NCBI GenBank assembly: GCA_965226045.1
Contig: CBDDBU010000028.1
Span: forward strand, 124,001-188,000
Direction of reading: 5' to 3'
From: CBDDBU01 sp965226045
Lineage (GTDB): Bacteria; Pseudomonadota; Alphaproteobacteria; VGEJ01
DNA length: 64,000 nt
Both the position numbers and the translations under genes were made by a program. The notes beneath the pieces were generated by a model. That model was given only the letters and a program-made list of their open reading frames with translations, was not told where the DNA came from and did not search any database. Positions 17,862 to 26,573 of this stretch are shown one piece after another; within the stretch, counting starts at the first letter, position 1; each line of letters begins with the position of its first letter.

Positions 17862-17951
17862 TGGCGGAGGGAGTGGGATTCGAACCCACGGGACGCTTTC
17901 ACGCCCACACGCTTTCCAAGCGTGCGCCTTAAGCCACTCGGCCACCCCTCC
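17862..17951 (-). tRNA. tRNA-Ser (anticodon GGA)
   Basis: The reverse strand folds as a class II tRNA. The acceptor stem begins GGAGGGG and pairs with a TCCCTCC strand, with discriminator G and an encoded CCA. The anticodon stem CACGC/GCGTG encloses loop TTGGAAA with anticodon GGA. A long variable arm and the T-loop GTTCGAATC are present. The 3' end faces the integrase and is the likely attB side of the island; I found no second copy of the 3' end within the window. Confidence 0.95.
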
Positions 17952-18045
17952 GGCGTTCGCGCGGGACTATAATCGTCGGCGATGCTAGCGGCCAGGGCGC
18001 GACCAGAGTTGCGCCGCGTGCGTCGGGCGGGTAGGTCTGCAGGCG

Positions 18046-18360
18046 ATGATCATCGGTCGCGCCATCGGGTGGCTGTTGCTCGTTGTCGCGGCGGTTGTCG
18101 TGGCGGCCGACCTCTTGGTGGTGGTATTCGCGGGCGAGGTCGCGGTTGCCGCTTTGGGCCAAGCTTGGTTCGACTTCGACCACGACAGCCTCGGGCTATC
18201 GCAAGCCGTGATTCAGCGTTACGTCTGGCCTTATCTTTGGGACCCGATTATCACCGCGGTGTTGTTGTGGCCGACTTGGCTCTCGCTCGGCGTGGTGGCG
18301 GCGATCGTGGGCTTGCTCGGTCTTGTCCCTGCGCGGCTGTGCCGCCGGCGCGCCACCTGA
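18046..18360 (+). CDS. Small predicted membrane protein
   Basis: A 104-residue protein with two hydrophobic segments (WLLLVVAAVVVAADLLVVVF, about residues 9-30, and ITAVLLWPTWLSLGVVAAIV, about 68-90) separated by an aromatic periplasmic-looking loop (AWFDFDHDSLGL, YVWPYLWDP). It carries no enzyme motif. It converges on lepA, with only a short repeat tract between the stop codons. It fits a small conserved alphaproteobacterial membrane protein, function unknown. Confidence 0.65.
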   Translation: MIIGRAIGWLLLVVAAVVVAADLLVVVFAGEVAVAALGQAWFDFDHDSLGLSQAVIQRYVWPYLWDPIITAVLLWPTWLSLGVVAAIVGLLGLVPARLCRRRAT

Positions 18361-18415
18361 CCGTTAGGAGTCGGCCTGACCGCCAAGAGTCGGCCTGACC
18401 GTTAAGGGTCGGTTC
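18359..18415. repeat. Three tandem 19-base repeats between convergent genes
   Basis: The unit gaccgttaggagtcggcct occurs three times with minor changes at 18359-18377, 18378-18396 and 18397-18415. The first overlaps the stop codon of the small membrane protein and the third contains the stop of lepA. It may act in ending transcription from both sides, but no hairpin with a T run is obvious. Confidence 0.75.
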
Positions 18416-20258
18416 GGAGCGCCGCGATGAACGCCTCTTTGGGGATGCTTACCGCCCCCACGTTGCGCATACGTTTCTTACCGGCCTTCTGCTTTTCGAG
18501 CAGCTTGCGTTTGCGGGTGACATCCCCGCCATAGCATTTGGCGATCACGTCCTTGCGCAGCGCCCGCACCGTCTCGCGTGCGACGATGCGCCCGCCGACG
18601 GCCGCCTGGATCGCGATCTGGAAGAGTTGGCGGGGCACCAGGTCCTTGAGGCGCTCGCAGAGACCGCGGCCGCGGGCCTCGGCCCGCTCGCGATGTACGA
18701 TGGCGGCCAGCGCGTCGACCGGCTCGCCGTTCACTAGGATCGTGAGTTTGACGAGATCGCCGGTCTCGTAGCTGTCGATCTGATAGTCGAAGCTGGCGTA
18801 GCCGCGGCTCACCGATTTCAGACGGTCGTAGAAACCGAAAACCACCTCGTTGAGCGGCAGGCGGTACACGACGAGCGCGCGATGGCCGGCGTAGGTGAGC
18901 TCCACCTGCACGCCACGACGCTCCTCGCACAATCGGAGGATGGCGCCAAGGTACTCGTCGGGCACCATGATCGTGGCTTTGATCCATGGTTCGGCGATGC
19001 GTTCGATGCGTGACGGGTCTGGCAGGTCGACCGGATTGTGCAGCTCGGTCATCGACCCATCGGTGAGAAATACTTGATAAACGACACTAGGCGCCGTGGT
19101 GATGAGATCGAGATCGAACTCCCGCGCCAGTCGCTCTTGAATGATTTCAAGGTGCAGGAGGCCGAGGAAACCGCAGCGAAAGCCGAGCCCGATCGCGGCC
19201 GAGCTCTCGGTTTCGTGATGAAAGCTCGAGTCATTGAGGTGCAATTTGGCCAGGCTCTCACGCAATCGCGCGAAGTCGCCTGCGTCGGCCGGAAACAGCC
19301 CGCAAAAAACAACCGGCACGCTCGGCTTGAAGCCGGGGAGGGGCGCCGCCGCTGGCTTGCGGTCATCGGTGATGGTATCGCCAATGTTGGTCTCGGCGAC
19401 TTCCTTGATGCCGGAGGTGATGAAGCCGATCTCGCCGGGGCCGAGCGATTCGATCGACGTGGCTTTGGGCGTGAAGGTGCCGACTCGCTCGATCAGATAG
19501 CTGGCCCCGGCCGCCATCATCCTCATCTTCATGCCCTTGGCGAGAACCCCGTCCTGGACCCGCACCAGGATCACCACGCCGAGATAGACGTCGTACCAGC
19601 TGTCGATGAGCAGAGCCTTGAGTGGCGCCTCGGTCTCGCCGCGAGGACATGGCAGGCGGGTCACGATCGCTTCCAGAAGATCGTCGATCCCAGTGCCATG
19701 CTTGGCCGATATCTCGATGCTGGTCGAGGCATCCAGTCCGACCACCTCTTCGATCTGCTGGCGCACTTGCTCCGGCTCAGCGGCCGGCAGGTCGACCTTG
19801 TTCAGGACGACGACGATTTCGTGGCCCACGTCGATCGCCTGATAGGCGTTGGCGAGGGTTTGCGCCTCGACGCCCTGGCTGGCGTCGACGATCAACACCG
19901 AGCCCTCACAGGCCGCCAGCGACCGGCTGACTTCGTAGGCGAAGTCAACGTGGCCCGGCGTGTCCATCAGGTTGAGCTGGTAGGTCTCGCCATCCCGCGC
20001 CTGGTAGTTCAAGCGCACCGTCTGGGCCTTGATCGTGATGCCGCGTTCGCGCTCGATCTCCATCGAATCGAGAATTTGCTCTTTCATCTCGCGCGCGGCC
20101 ACGCCGCCGCACCGCTCGATCAGACGGTCCGCCAAGGTGGACTTGCCGTGATCGATGTGGGCGATGATGGCGAAGTTGCGGATGTGTGAGCGCAGTGTCG
20201 TCGCGCCAGTGTGCGCCACCACGTGAGCCTGGTCCACGCCAGTCTGTTCGGGGCTCAA
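18402..20258 (-). CDS. lepA: Elongation factor 4 (LepA)
   Basis: A 618-residue translational GTPase that back-translocates stalled ribosomes; the length is normal for the family (about 600). G1 is IIAHIDHGKSTLADRL (about residue 31), G3 DTPGHVDFAYEVSRS (about 98), G4 VVVLNKVDLP (about 153) and the LepA-specific C-terminal domain ends with GDVTRKRKLLEKQKAGKKRM. Its start overlaps the stop of pheT by four bases, so it ends a translation operon rpmI-rplT-pheS-pheT-lepA. Confidence 0.97.
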   Translation of the reverse strand: MSPEQTGVDQAHVVAHTGATTLRSHIRNFAIIAHIDHGKSTLADRLIERCGGVAAREMKEQILDSMEIERERGITIKAQTVRLNYQARDGETYQLNLMDTPGHVDFAYEVSRSLAACEGSVLIVDASQGVEAQTLANAYQAIDVGHEIVVVLNKVDLPAAEPEQVRQQIEEVVGLDASTSIEISAKHGTGIDDLLEAIVTRLPCPRGETEAPLKALLIDSWYDVYLGVVILVRVQDGVLAKGMKMRMMAAGASYLIERVGTFTPKATSIESLGPGEIGFITSGIKEVAETNIGDTITDDRKPAAAPLPGFKPSVPVVFCGLFPADAGDFARLRESLAKLHLNDSSFHHETESSAAIGLGFRCGFLGLLHLEIIQERLAREFDLDLITTAPSVVYQVFLTDGSMTELHNPVDLPDPSRIERIAEPWIKATIMVPDEYLGAILRLCEERRGVQVELTYAGHRALVVYRLPLNEVVFGFYDRLKSVSRGYASFDYQIDSYETGDLVKLTILVNGEPVDALAAIVHRERAEARGRGLCERLKDLVPRQLFQIAIQAAVGGRIVARETVRALRKDVIAKCYGGDVTRKRKLLEKQKAGKKRMRNVGAVSIPKEAFIAALRTDP

Positions 20259-22660
20259 GCGCGGAGGCCGCCGCCGGTTGCCTTGGCCACGGCCGCGACA
20301 ATCTTTTGGCCGACCTGCTCGATCTCCGCGTCGGTGAGGGTCCGGTCATGTGGCTGCAGGCGAACGGAGAACGCTATCGACTTGCGGCCCTTGCCAATCG
20401 ATTCGCCTTCGAACACGTCGAAAATAGATACGGCGTCGATCAGGCTCTTAGCGGAGCCGCGCGCGGCTCGCGCCACCGCTTCGGCGGCCACGCCGCTGTC
20501 CACGACGAACGCGAAATCGCGGCTGACGGCCGGCAAATCGGCGGCCACGAGCGGCGGTCGATTGTGCCGCGCGCTCGCCTTGGGCCGAGGCAAGGCGTCG
20601 AGGAACAACTCGAAACCCACCACCGGGTCCACGATCCCTAGGGCATCGAGCACCACCGGGTGGATCGAGCCGAAGTGACCGAGCGTCGTCTTGGGGCCCA
20701 GCTTGACCACACCCGAGAGGCCAGGGTGGTACCAAGCCGGCGCGGGGGCCTCGACCTGCAAATTGTCCATCGGTGCGCCACAGGCGTCCAACGCCCCGAG
20801 CAGGTCCGCCTTGGCGTCGAAGACATCCACGTTTCGAGCCTCAATGAGCCAGTGACGGGGATAGCTCCCACCGCGTCGGATGCCGGCCGCACAGGTGCGC
20901 TGGCCGGTCGGCGTCGTATCGAGATAAACCGGACCCAGCTCGAACAGGCCGATCTCGTCGTGGCCGCGATCAATATTGCGCTGGCATGCGACCAACAGGT
21001 TCGGCAACAGGCTCGGCCGCATGCTCTCCAGGCCCTCGCTGATCGGATTGGAGAGGCACAAGTCCGCATCCCCGCCGCCAAAACGTATAGCCAAGTGCTG
21101 GGGAATGAACGACCAGCTTACCGATTCGATCAGGCCGCCCGCCGCGAGCGCTCGGCGCACGATGTTGAACCGGCGCCGTGTCGCGCTGACGGCGGGCAGC
21201 GCCACTGGCGTCGTGCGGCGCAGCGGCACCGGCGGGATGTTGCCGTAGCCCCGCACCCGCGTAACTTCCTCCACGAGGTCGGCCTCGCCAACGATGTCGG
21301 CGCGCCACGACGGAGGTCGCACCTGGAGCGCTTCGCCGCCCGCCTCGACCTCGAAGCCGAGCTTGGTCAGCGTTCGCAACGTCTCTTCCTCTGTAACGTC
21401 GAGCCCGCCCAGGCTATGGACCCGCGAAGGACGGAAGCTGATCGTACGCCGCCATGGCGCCGGCTCGCCGGCGACCACCAGCTCACTCGGCTCGCCGCCG
21501 CACATGTCGAGGATCAGGCGCGTTGCGACTTCAAGGCCGGGCGCCACGGATTCCGGATCGACGCCACGCTCGAAACGATAGCGGGCATCGCTTTCGATGT
21601 TGAGGAGGCGTCCGGTGCGTGCCGTCCGGAGCGGATCGAACAGCGCCGACTCGACGAACACGTTGACCGTGGTCTCGGAACAGCTCGACGGGACGCCGCC
21701 GACGATGCCGCCGAGTGCGAGCGGCCCGTCCGCATCGGCGATGACCGTGGCGTCCCCACCCAGTTGATACTCGCGCCCGTTCAGTGCCGAAACAATCTCG
21801 CCCGTTCGCGACAGCCGCACCCTGATGCCGCCCGCAAGGGTATCGGCATCGAAGACGTGCAGCGGCCGCGTCATATCGTGGGTGACGAAATTGGTCATGT
21901 CCACGAGCGCCGAAATCGGCCGCAGACCGATCGCGCGCAGTCGATCTTGCAACCAGCGCGGGCTCGGCCCGTTCTTGATGCCCCGGATATAGCGACCACC
22001 GAACATCGGGCAGGCGTCGGCGGTTTCCGGCACGAAGTCCAGCGCCACGGTGACGGGGCTCTCGAAACCCCCTGGGACAGGCTCGATCGCCCGCGCCTTG
22101 AATCGGCCGTGTCCGGCGGCGGCGAGGTCGCGGGCGATCCCGCGCACGCCCAGACAATCCTGGCGATTGGGCGTGATGGCAATCTCGATAACCGGGTCGT
22201 CCAATCCCATTACGGTGGCGAACGACACGCCTACCTCGACATCCTGGTCGAGTTCGATGATTCCGGTGTGATCGCCGCCAAGGCCCATCTCGCGCTCCGA
22301 GACCAGCATCCCATTGCTCTCGACGTCGCGGATCTTGCTGACCTTGAGGAGAAGACCGGTACCTGGGATCGTCGTTCCCGTCGGCGCGAAAATCCCCTTC
22401 ATGCCGGTCCGCGCATTGGGCGCCCCACAGACCACCTGGCGCTCGCCCAAGGCGGTTTCCACCCGGCATACCTTCAGCCGGTCGGCGTTCGGGTGGGGGG
22501 CGGCTTCGATGACTCTGGCGACGGTGAAGGCGTCGAGGTCGGCGGCCGGATTGCGAACCGACTCGACCTCCAGCCCCAGTGCGGTCAGCGCCGCGCTCAA
22601 GTCTTCGATGCCGGCTTCGGTCTCGAGGTGATCGCGCAGCCAGCCCACGGTGAACTTCAT
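20255..22660 (-). CDS. pheT: Phenylalanine-tRNA ligase beta subunit
   Basis: An 801-residue subunit of the alpha2-beta2 enzyme that charges tRNA-Phe. In order: the EMAP-like tRNA-binding domain (about residues 40-150, HPNADRLKVCRVETALGERQ), the B3/B4 editing domain (about 215-390, with NRQDCLGVRGIARDLAA just before), the B5 domain (about 400-475), the catalytic-like core and the C-terminal anticodon-binding domain (about 705-800, AVSRDFAFVVD). The length is as expected. It lies 12 bases after pheS. Confidence 0.97.
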   Translation of the reverse strand: MKFTVGWLRDHLETEAGIEDLSAALTALGLEVESVRNPAADLDAFTVARVIEAAPHPNADRLKVCRVETALGERQVVCGAPNARTGMKGIFAPTGTTIPGTGLLLKVSKIRDVESNGMLVSEREMGLGGDHTGIIELDQDVEVGVSFATVMGLDDPVIEIAITPNRQDCLGVRGIARDLAAAGHGRFKARAIEPVPGGFESPVTVALDFVPETADACPMFGGRYIRGIKNGPSPRWLQDRLRAIGLRPISALVDMTNFVTHDMTRPLHVFDADTLAGGIRVRLSRTGEIVSALNGREYQLGGDATVIADADGPLALGGIVGGVPSSCSETTVNVFVESALFDPLRTARTGRLLNIESDARYRFERGVDPESVAPGLEVATRLILDMCGGEPSELVVAGEPAPWRRTISFRPSRVHSLGGLDVTEEETLRTLTKLGFEVEAGGEALQVRPPSWRADIVGEADLVEEVTRVRGYGNIPPVPLRRTTPVALPAVSATRRRFNIVRRALAAGGLIESVSWSFIPQHLAIRFGGGDADLCLSNPISEGLESMRPSLLPNLLVACQRNIDRGHDEIGLFELGPVYLDTTPTGQRTCAAGIRRGGSYPRHWLIEARNVDVFDAKADLLGALDACGAPMDNLQVEAPAPAWYHPGLSGVVKLGPKTTLGHFGSIHPVVLDALGIVDPVVGFELFLDALPRPKASARHNRPPLVAADLPAVSRDFAFVVDSGVAAEAVARAARGSAKSLIDAVSIFDVFEGESIGKGRKSIAFSVRLQPHDRTLTDAEIEQVGQKIVAAVAKATGGGLRA

Positions 22661-22672
22661 CGTGCCCGCTCG

Positions 22673-23752
22673 TTACCGGGCCAAGCCGCTCGCCAGGCTT
22701 GGCACATCGAGCGGCGAGAAGCCGTAGTGTCGAAGCCAACGCAGGTCTGAATCGAAGAACGCGCGCAGGTCGGGGATACCGTATTTGAGCATCGCCGCGC
22801 GGTCGATCCCTAGTCCGAACGCAAATCCTTGATACTCGTTCGGATCGACGCCGACTTGCTCCAGCACGCGTGGATTGACCATGCCACAGCCCAGGATCTC
22901 GAGCCAATCGTCGCCTTCGCCGATCACGATCTCGCCTTCGCGTCGGTCGCAGCCGATGTCCATTTCGGCTGAGGGCTCGGTGAACGGGAAGTAGCTCGGA
23001 CGGAAGCGCATGCGCAGCGAGTCGATCTCAAAGAACGTGCGCGCGAAGGTCTCGAGGCAGCCCTTCAGATGGCCCATATGGATCGCGCGGTCGATTGCCA
23101 GGCCCTCGATCTGATGAAACATCGGCGTGTGAGTCTGGTCCGAATCCCAACGATAGGTCCGGCCCGGCGCGATAATCCGAAACGGCGGTCGTCCCGCCCG
23201 CATGGCGCGCACCTGCACCGGCGAGGTGTGGGTGCGCAGGAGCATTCGCTCGCCATTCTCTTGCGGTGCGAAGTAGAAAGTATCGTGCATTTGCCGGGCC
23301 GGGTGCTCGGGCGGAATGTTGAGGGCGGTGAAGTTGTGGAAATCGTCCTCGATGTCGGGACCCTCGGCGACGGCGAACCCCATGTCCGCGAAGATGGCGG
23401 TAATTTCCTCGGTGACTTGGCTCACCGGATGGATGCGCCCCTCACCAGTCGGTCGCGGCGCAAGGGTTACATCGACGGTCTCTTGGACGATCCGGGCCTC
23501 GATCTCCGCGCGATGTAAAGCGCTCTCGCGCGCCGTTATCGCTTCGGCCAGCGTCGTCTTGAGCTGGTTCAAGGCCGGTCCCGCGCGCTTGCAGTCCTCA
23601 GGCGCCATCGTGCCGAGCGTGCGCATGAGCTTGGTGACCCGACCCTTGCGGCCGAGCGCGGCGACTCTCAGTTGCTCTAGAGCGCGGACATCGGCGGCGG
23701 CCGCGATGCCCGCGAGCAGCTCTTGCTCAAGCTGTTCGACGTTCTGAGCCAT
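22673..23752 (-). CDS. pheS: Phenylalanine-tRNA ligase alpha subunit
   Basis: A 359-residue catalytic subunit of phenylalanyl-tRNA synthetase. It has the N-terminal coiled coil (residues 1-90) and class II motifs: motif 2 region LLRTHTSPVQVRAM and TPMFHQIEGLAID, and motif 3 FAFGLGIDRAAMLKYGIPDLR-like end (about 320-340). The start is at 23752, 55 bases after rplT. It is cotranscribed with pheT. Confidence 0.97.
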   Translation of the reverse strand: MAQNVEQLEQELLAGIAAAADVRALEQLRVAALGRKGRVTKLMRTLGTMAPEDCKRAGPALNQLKTTLAEAITARESALHRAEIEARIVQETVDVTLAPRPTGEGRIHPVSQVTEEITAIFADMGFAVAEGPDIEDDFHNFTALNIPPEHPARQMHDTFYFAPQENGERMLLRTHTSPVQVRAMRAGRPPFRIIAPGRTYRWDSDQTHTPMFHQIEGLAIDRAIHMGHLKGCLETFARTFFEIDSLRMRFRPSYFPFTEPSAEMDIGCDRREGEIVIGEGDDWLEILGCGMVNPRVLEQVGVDPNEYQGFAFGLGIDRAAMLKYGIPDLRAFFDSDLRWLRHYGFSPLDVPSLASGLAR

Positions 23753-23807
23753 CAGATCCCGCCAGGACCTGGCCTTCTCTCGGTGCGTCTTGGGAGGCCG
23801 CCTTTGG

Positions 23808-24176
23808 TCAGGTCGGCTTCGCCTCGAGCGCCCCCCTGGCCTGCGCGACCAAAGCCGCGAAGGTCGCCGGCTCGCGCGCCGCGAGGTCAGCCAACACCTT
23901 GCGGTCGAGGGCGATGCCGGCGCACTGCAAGCCGTTCATGAAGCAACCGTACGTCATGCCCTCCTGGCGCGCTCCGGCGTTGATGCGTTGGATCCACAGG
24001 GCCCGGAACGCACGTTTGCGGTTGCGCCGGTCGCGATAGGCGTATTGTAAGCCCTTCTCGACCTTTTCCAGGGCGATACGAAAGGCGGTATGCCCGCGGC
24101 CGCGATAGCCACGCGCTAACTTCAGTACCTTCTTGTGGCGTGCGTGCGAAGTGACGCCCCGTCGGACCCGTGCCAT
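23808..24176 (-). CDS. rplT: 50S ribosomal protein L20
   Basis: A 122-residue, strongly basic protein (MARVRRGVTSHARHKKVLKL) with the L20 signature GRGHTAFRIA-type N-terminus and WIQRINAGARQEGMTYG (about residue 66). It binds 23S rRNA early in 50S assembly. It follows rpmI by 11 bases. The usual infC gene does not stand upstream of rpmI in this window. Confidence 0.97.
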   Translation of the reverse strand: MARVRRGVTSHARHKKVLKLARGYRGRGHTAFRIALEKVEKGLQYAYRDRRNRKRAFRALWIQRINAGARQEGMTYGCFMNGLQCAGIALDRKVLADLAAREPATFAALVAQARGALEAKPT

Positions 24177-24187
24177 AGCCTTGCTCG

Positions 24188-24385
24188 TTAGCCGTAGGGC
24201 ATGAACAGCGTGACGATCTTGGCGTCGGCTGCGGCCATGATCGTCGTCCCGCGCTTATTGCGGATTTGCTTCTGCGTTCGCTTGATCATGCCGTGACGCT
24301 TGCCGGCAAAGTGTCGGCGCACCTTACCCGTCGCGGTCAGGCGAAAGCGCCCTTTGGTGCTGCTTTTTGTCTTCAGTTTTGGCAT
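24188..24385 (-). CDS. rpmI: 50S ribosomal protein L35
   Basis: A 65-residue basic protein of standard length, MPKLKTKSSTKGRFR to FMPYG, with the L35 core GKVRRHFAGKRHGMIKRTQK. The frame stays open upstream to 24457, but the L35 start MPKLKTK at 24385 is universal. First gene of the rpmI-rplT-pheS-pheT-lepA group. Confidence 0.97.
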   Translation of the reverse strand: MPKLKTKSSTKGRFRLTATGKVRRHFAGKRHGMIKRTQKQIRNKRGTTIMAAADAKIVTLFMPYG

Positions 24386-24496
24386 GAGAGGCCCGCTGTC
24401 GGAGGCCGGTCGGAGCGAGCCGGGTTTATAGCGACCACCCCCCCCAAATGCAAGCACGCGCCATCTGGTCGGCGACGCTCACCAACCGTTGGGTTA

Positions 24497-25360
24497 TCAG
24501 CTCGGGCGTTCGGCGATCACCGTCGAGCGGTGGAGGTAGCGGTCGCCCTCATAATCGACCACCGCGTAGTGCATCAGCGAACGATTGTCCCAGATCACCA
24601 GATCGCCGACCGACCAGCGGTGGCGGTATATGAACTCATGCTGTCTCGCGTGATCGAACAGGAACTTGAGGATGGTCTGGCTCTCGACCGGCGAGAAGTC
24701 CTCGAGTGCGGCAGTGAAGCCGGGGTTGACGAACAGGATCTTGCGCCCGGTTTCGGGATGGGTGGTGACGACCGGGTGTACGGTACGGTTTTGGCCCTCG
24801 AAGTCGGTGTCGAGGACCTGGTCGGGCGCATAGGTGCCGCTGGTCGCGGCCGCCACCGCGAAGTCGTGGAGCGCGCGCAAACCTCCGACGACCGACTTCA
24901 TGCCATCCGACAGCGCCGCATAGGCCGCGCACATGTTGGCGAACAGTGTGTCGCCACCGCTCGCCGGCACTTCGATCGCGTAGAGCAGCGAGGCCTGAGC
25001 TGGATGGACTCGGAAGGACACATCCGAGTGCCAGTAGTTGCCGGCCTTGGGCCGGCCCTCGGGCACGCCGTCCTTGACTTTGTTGGAGACACGGAAGAGC
25101 GCCGGCTCACCTGGCAGCAGGTATTTGAGCACCGTCTCCTGGAATTGGTCGGCCTCGCCGAACAGGGGGCCGAAGTGACGGCTAAAGGCGACGTGCTGCG
25201 CCGGCGTCAGGTGTTGATCGCGGATCACCAGCAACCCGTCGTGGTCATTCCAGATCCGGCGCAACTGGCCAAACGTGGCATCGTCCAGCGGCGCCGCGAG
25301 GTCGAGCCCGCGGACCTCGGCGCCCAGTACCGGGCATAGTTTGTTGGTTTCCATTCTCAT
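24497..25360 (-). CDS. TauD/TfdA-family Fe(II)/2-oxoglutarate dioxygenase
   Basis: A 287-residue non-haem iron dioxygenase. The iron ligands are visible: HxD in YWHSDVSF (about residue 110) and the distal His in NRSLMHYAVVDY (about 263), followed by the 2-oxoglutarate-binding Arg in YLHRSTV. The family hydroxylates sulfonates, herbicide ethers, carnitine precursors and many other acids, and the substrate cannot be fixed here. Its start overlaps the stop of the glycosyltransferase gene by four bases, so the two are translated together although a shared pathway is not obvious. Confidence 0.9.
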   Translation of the reverse strand: MRMETNKLCPVLGAEVRGLDLAAPLDDATFGQLRRIWNDHDGLLVIRDQHLTPAQHVAFSRHFGPLFGEADQFQETVLKYLLPGEPALFRVSNKVKDGVPEGRPKAGNYWHSDVSFRVHPAQASLLYAIEVPASGGDTLFANMCAAYAALSDGMKSVVGGLRALHDFAVAAATSGTYAPDQVLDTDFEGQNRTVHPVVTTHPETGRKILFVNPGFTAALEDFSPVESQTILKFLFDHARQHEFIYRHRWSVGDLVIWDNRSLMHYAVVDYEGDRYLHRSTVIAERPS

Positions 25361-26541
25361 CGGTCTCGCGTTGGCGTTGGCAATAGTTCGCGATAGACGT
25401 CGAGAGTCCTAGCGCACATGGTCTCGACTGTGAAATGCGTGCGAACATGCGCGCGCGCGGTGGCCGCAAGATCGGCGCGCGCCGCCGCATCGAGGGAAAG
25501 CGCTTCGGTGATGGCCCGCGCCGTCGCGCCGGCGTCGCCCGGCGGCACCAACCAGCCACAACGGCCGCGCATCACCGTCTCGCGAGCGCCGCCATGATCT
25601 GTCGCCACGACCGGTCGTCCCATAGCCTGCGCCTCAACCGCCACGCGTCCGAATGCTTCCGGTTCGACCGACGCCGAGACGACCACGTCGGCCAGCATAT
25701 AGGCCGCCGGCATGTCATCGCAGTGTTCAACGATAGCGACGCACGCCTGCAGCCCGCGCGCGGCGATGCGCCGACGCAGCGCGGCGCAATAGCGTTGGTC
25801 CGCCGTGCCGGCGCCGACCAAAAGGCACCGCAGGTTGGGACGGTCGACCCGCGCCACGGCGTCGATCAGCACGGCATGACCCTTCCATCGTGTCATCCGG
25901 CCCGGCAGCATGACGACGGGAGCTCCGTCGGGCAAGCGCCACCTCTCGGCCAGGCGGATCATGCGCGCGGGCGTGACAGCGCCCGGCTCGTAGGTGCTGA
26001 TGTCGATGCCGCGATGGATCGTCCTCAGTCGTTGCTCGTCAACGCCGTACGTCGCGCGAGCGTGCTCGGCGATGAAGTCGGATATCGCGATAACCCGATC
26101 GCCCCTGGCCATGATCGCGTTGTACCAGCGCTTGGCCGGGTTGCCGGCGTTGTAGGTGCCGTGAAGTCCAGTCACCAAGGGCCGCCCGGTGCGTCGCGCG
26201 GCCGCCCACGCGCTCCGCGCTGGGGCGCGGCTGCACGCGTGGACGATGTCGACCGAGCGGGCGTCGATCAGGGCGGCGATTCGCTTGATATTGCGGCGCA
26301 TGACCAGCGGATTCTTGCTGTGGACGGGCATTGTCACGTGGGTCGCGCCGGCGCGCTCGATCTCTCGCACCATCGGCCCACCGTTTGAGGCCACCAGCGC
26401 CGTCCAACCGGCGGCGACGATCGCCGCCGCCACGTCCACCGTGCCGCGCTCGACCCCTCCTGCGACCAGTGCCGGCAGGACCTGCAGGATCACCGGCGGG
26501 CAGAGCGCGGGCCCGCCGCCGGTGTTAGAATAGTCGGACAT
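25357..26541 (-). CDS. Glycosyltransferase family 4 protein
   Basis: A 394-residue GT-B glycosyltransferase. The N-terminal acceptor domain starts ILQVLPALVAGGVERGTVDV; the C-terminal donor domain has VVMLPGRMTRWKGHAVLIDA (about residue 205) and the E-x7-E motif in EPEAFGRVAVEAQAMGRPVV (about 298-305). I start at 26541 (MSDYSNTGGG), 72 bases inside the longest frame, because the earlier part overlaps the divergent hydrolase gene. It probably acts in envelope or exopolysaccharide synthesis. It is followed by the TauD-like gene. Confidence 0.88.
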   Translation of the reverse strand: MSDYSNTGGGPALCPPVILQVLPALVAGGVERGTVDVAAAIVAAGWTALVASNGGPMVREIERAGATHVTMPVHSKNPLVMRRNIKRIAALIDARSVDIVHACSRAPARSAWAAARRTGRPLVTGLHGTYNAGNPAKRWYNAIMARGDRVIAISDFIAEHARATYGVDEQRLRTIHRGIDISTYEPGAVTPARMIRLAERWRLPDGAPVVMLPGRMTRWKGHAVLIDAVARVDRPNLRCLLVGAGTADQRYCAALRRRIAARGLQACVAIVEHCDDMPAAYMLADVVVSASVEPEAFGRVAVEAQAMGRPVVATDHGGARETVMRGRCGWLVPPGDAGATARAITEALSLDAAARADLAATARAHVRTHFTVETMCARTLDVYRELLPTPTRDR

Positions 26542-26573
26542 GTTCCGTGCAAACTTCCACGTCGCCTCTCCCC

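Noticed and set aside
19038..20189. 383-codon plus-strand frame opposite lepA
   Set aside because: Antisense to conserved lepA; no independent support.
20660..22750. 696-codon plus-strand frame opposite pheT and pheS
   Set aside because: It is fully antisense to unmistakable pheT/pheS sequence and has no recognisable domain.
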